From: a bacterium
Lineage (GTDB): Bacteria > Desulfobacterota > Deferrimicrobia > Deferrimicrobiales > Deferrimicrobiaceae
Direction: 5' to 3'
NCBI GenBank assembly: GCA_020056545.1
Contig: JAGVHM010000083.1
Coordinates: 1 to 6,402 of the forward strand
DNA length: 6,402 nucleotides
A program made the position numbers and the translations under genes. The notes under the pieces were generated by a model. It saw nothing but the letters and a program-made list of their open reading frames with translations. It did no database searches and was not told the origin of the DNA. This document shows positions 5,645 to 6,402 of this stretch, in pieces (the first letter of the stretch is position 1; each line of letters begins with the position of its first letter).

Positions 5645-6225
5645 CAATACTGGTACAGGACGGACTGCTTCGAACGTTCGGTGGGGTTTACGATGCTCTG
5701 TGACAGCACCTCTATCGTATAAAGGTACGGAACGCTCACGACCGTCACCTCCCCGGACCCGGTGTTCACGACGCCCGTCTTGAGCAGGCCTTCGTCCGCG
5801 CCTGAATTCCCCGCCACCGTGTCCGCGATCTTCATGTATACGCGGTATGTATTACTAGTTGTAGTACCAAGGTCGATCCGCATGTCGTAGGTATTGACAT
5901 TGAGCGGATCGATCGTCATCGAGTTGTCCAGCCCCGTCCAAGTGCCCGCCGAAACGGACAGTTTCGTCTGGATTCCCGTAGGATTGTTCAGGATCTGGCC
6001 GGTGTATGGAGTCGTCAGAATCCCGCGGCTGGATATCAGCTGCAGCATCGCCTCCACCCCTCCGCGTCCCGCCTCGACGGCGGTGCGGAACCTTTTCTGC
6101 TGGCCGGAGATGAAAGAGCCTTTGCCCACCATCGAAAGCATGGCGATGGTCAAGACAAGAGCTATCACCGCGAGGATCAGGACGAAGGCCAGGGCGAACC
6201 CTTTTTCGTTCCGAAGAGTTTTCAT
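5644..6225 (-). CDS. PilX-like type IV pilus minor pilin
   Basis: The 193-residue product begins MKTLRNEKGFALAFVLILAV: a basic leader ending Lys-Gly, expected cleavage at Gly9-Phe10, and a hydrophobic helix to about residue 33. Position 5 of the mature chain is not Glu, as in PilX proteins. The helix continues amphipathically (GQQKRFRTAVEAGRGGVEAM, 41-60), matching the PilX pattern in which an Ala/Glu-rich segment follows the membrane part. The rest is Thr/Asn/Ser-rich with alternating hydrophobic strands (TYDMRIDLG, TYRVYMKIAD, PYLYTIEVLSQS) and a Tyr at the C-terminus. Its ATG lies 1 nt after the PilW-like stop, and its own TGA overlaps the lipoprotein ATG, so it is probably translationally coupled on both sides. 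No clear Shine-Dalgarno is seen. Assignment rests on the N-terminus and the place after a PilW-like gene, the usual pilW-pilX order. Confidence 0.8.
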   Translation of the reverse strand: MKTLRNEKGFALAFVLILAVIALVLTIAMLSMVGKGSFISGQQKRFRTAVEAGRGGVEAMLQLISSRGILTTPYTGQILNNPTGIQTKLSVSAGTWTGLDNSMTIDPLNVNTYDMRIDLGTTTSNTYRVYMKIADTVAGNSGADEGLLKTGVVNTGSGEVTVVSVPYLYTIEVLSQSIVNPTERSKQSVLYQY

Positions 6226-6226
6226 A

Positions 6227-6402
6227 TCACTGCGCCAGGTTCCTAGGTTTTACCACTATGCTGTACAGCTTCCACCGGTAGTTAAGGAACCCGGTCAGGT
6301 CGAAATTCCTCCAGCCGCCCACTGACGCGGATCCGACATAGATCGGGTTCGGAGCGTGAGTATAGCTTTCGTCTCTAAGTCCTTCCTGCGCCAGTATATA
6401 TA
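6227..6402 (-). CDS. C-terminal fragment of a PilW-like minor pilin (partial)
   Basis: The last 57 codons of a gene enter from the right edge and stop at TGA 6229-6227. The visible end contains YVGSASVGGWRNFDLTGF and finishes NYRWKLYSIVVKPRNLAQ. A short basic-aromatic strand (YRWKLY) followed by a hydrophobic strand and an RN near the end is how many PilW-family proteins close. The other two minus-strand frames are interrupted by stops in this stretch, which supports this one. The gene lies 1 nt before the PilX-like ATG, the usual pilW-pilX order. The N-terminal signal and most of the protein are outside the window, so the family call rests on a short tail plus context. Confidence 0.68.
   Translation of the reverse strand, partial: YILAQEGLRDESYTHAPNPIYVGSASVGGWRNFDLTGFLNYRWKLYSIVVKPRNLAQ

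Noticed and set aside
6394..6402. Alternating TA run at the right edge as a promoter box
   Set aside because: It lies inside the open PilW-like frame (Tyr-Ile codons) and is cut by the window edge.

Overview
This is a GC-rich bacterial window in which every supportable gene reads leftward on the minus strand. There is no gene-free stretch over 300 bases and no rRNA, tRNA, CRISPR array or insertion sequence. Protein style (bacterial-type IspG and ProS, type IV pilus minor pilins of the PilV/PilW/PilX kind, a lipidated Ig-like protein) suggests a Gram-negative bacterium, most like the GC-rich deltaproteobacterial groups (Desulfobacterota/Desulfuromonadota). That placement is inference from protein style, not from a search.

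In the direction of transcription (right to left) the window has two blocks. The first, about 6402 to 3727, is a surface or pilus block: the 3' end of a PilW-like gene, a PilX-like minor pilin, a lipoprotein with three beta-rich modules, a PilV-like minor pilin with a canonical prepilin peptidase site, and a second, shorter PilX-like protein. The second, about 3678 to 174, is a housekeeping block: ispG (isoprenoid precursor synthesis), proS (prolyl-tRNA synthetase) and pyrF (OMP decarboxylase, UMP synthesis). At the far left a further GTG-initiated reading frame begins on the pyrF stop codon and runs off the window through a strong GC-rich inverted repeat.

Junctions are extremely tight. Three successive housekeeping junctions use 4-nt NTGA overlaps with three different start codons (TTGA, ATGA, GTGA). 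The pilin junctions are a 1-nt gap, a TGATG overlap, a 27-nt gap and a 14-nt overlap. The only gap with room for an internal promoter is the 48 nt before ispG, where a weak -10/-35 candidate would give an almost leaderless ispG transcript. The layout fits one polycistron, or two abutting ones. The housekeeping enzymes have no obvious functional link to the pilins beyond sharing a transcript.

No clearly new system stands out. The best leads are the lipoprotein embedded among minor pilins, the inverted repeat with its open frame at the left edge, and the direct attachment of ispG-proS-pyrF to a pilin cluster.
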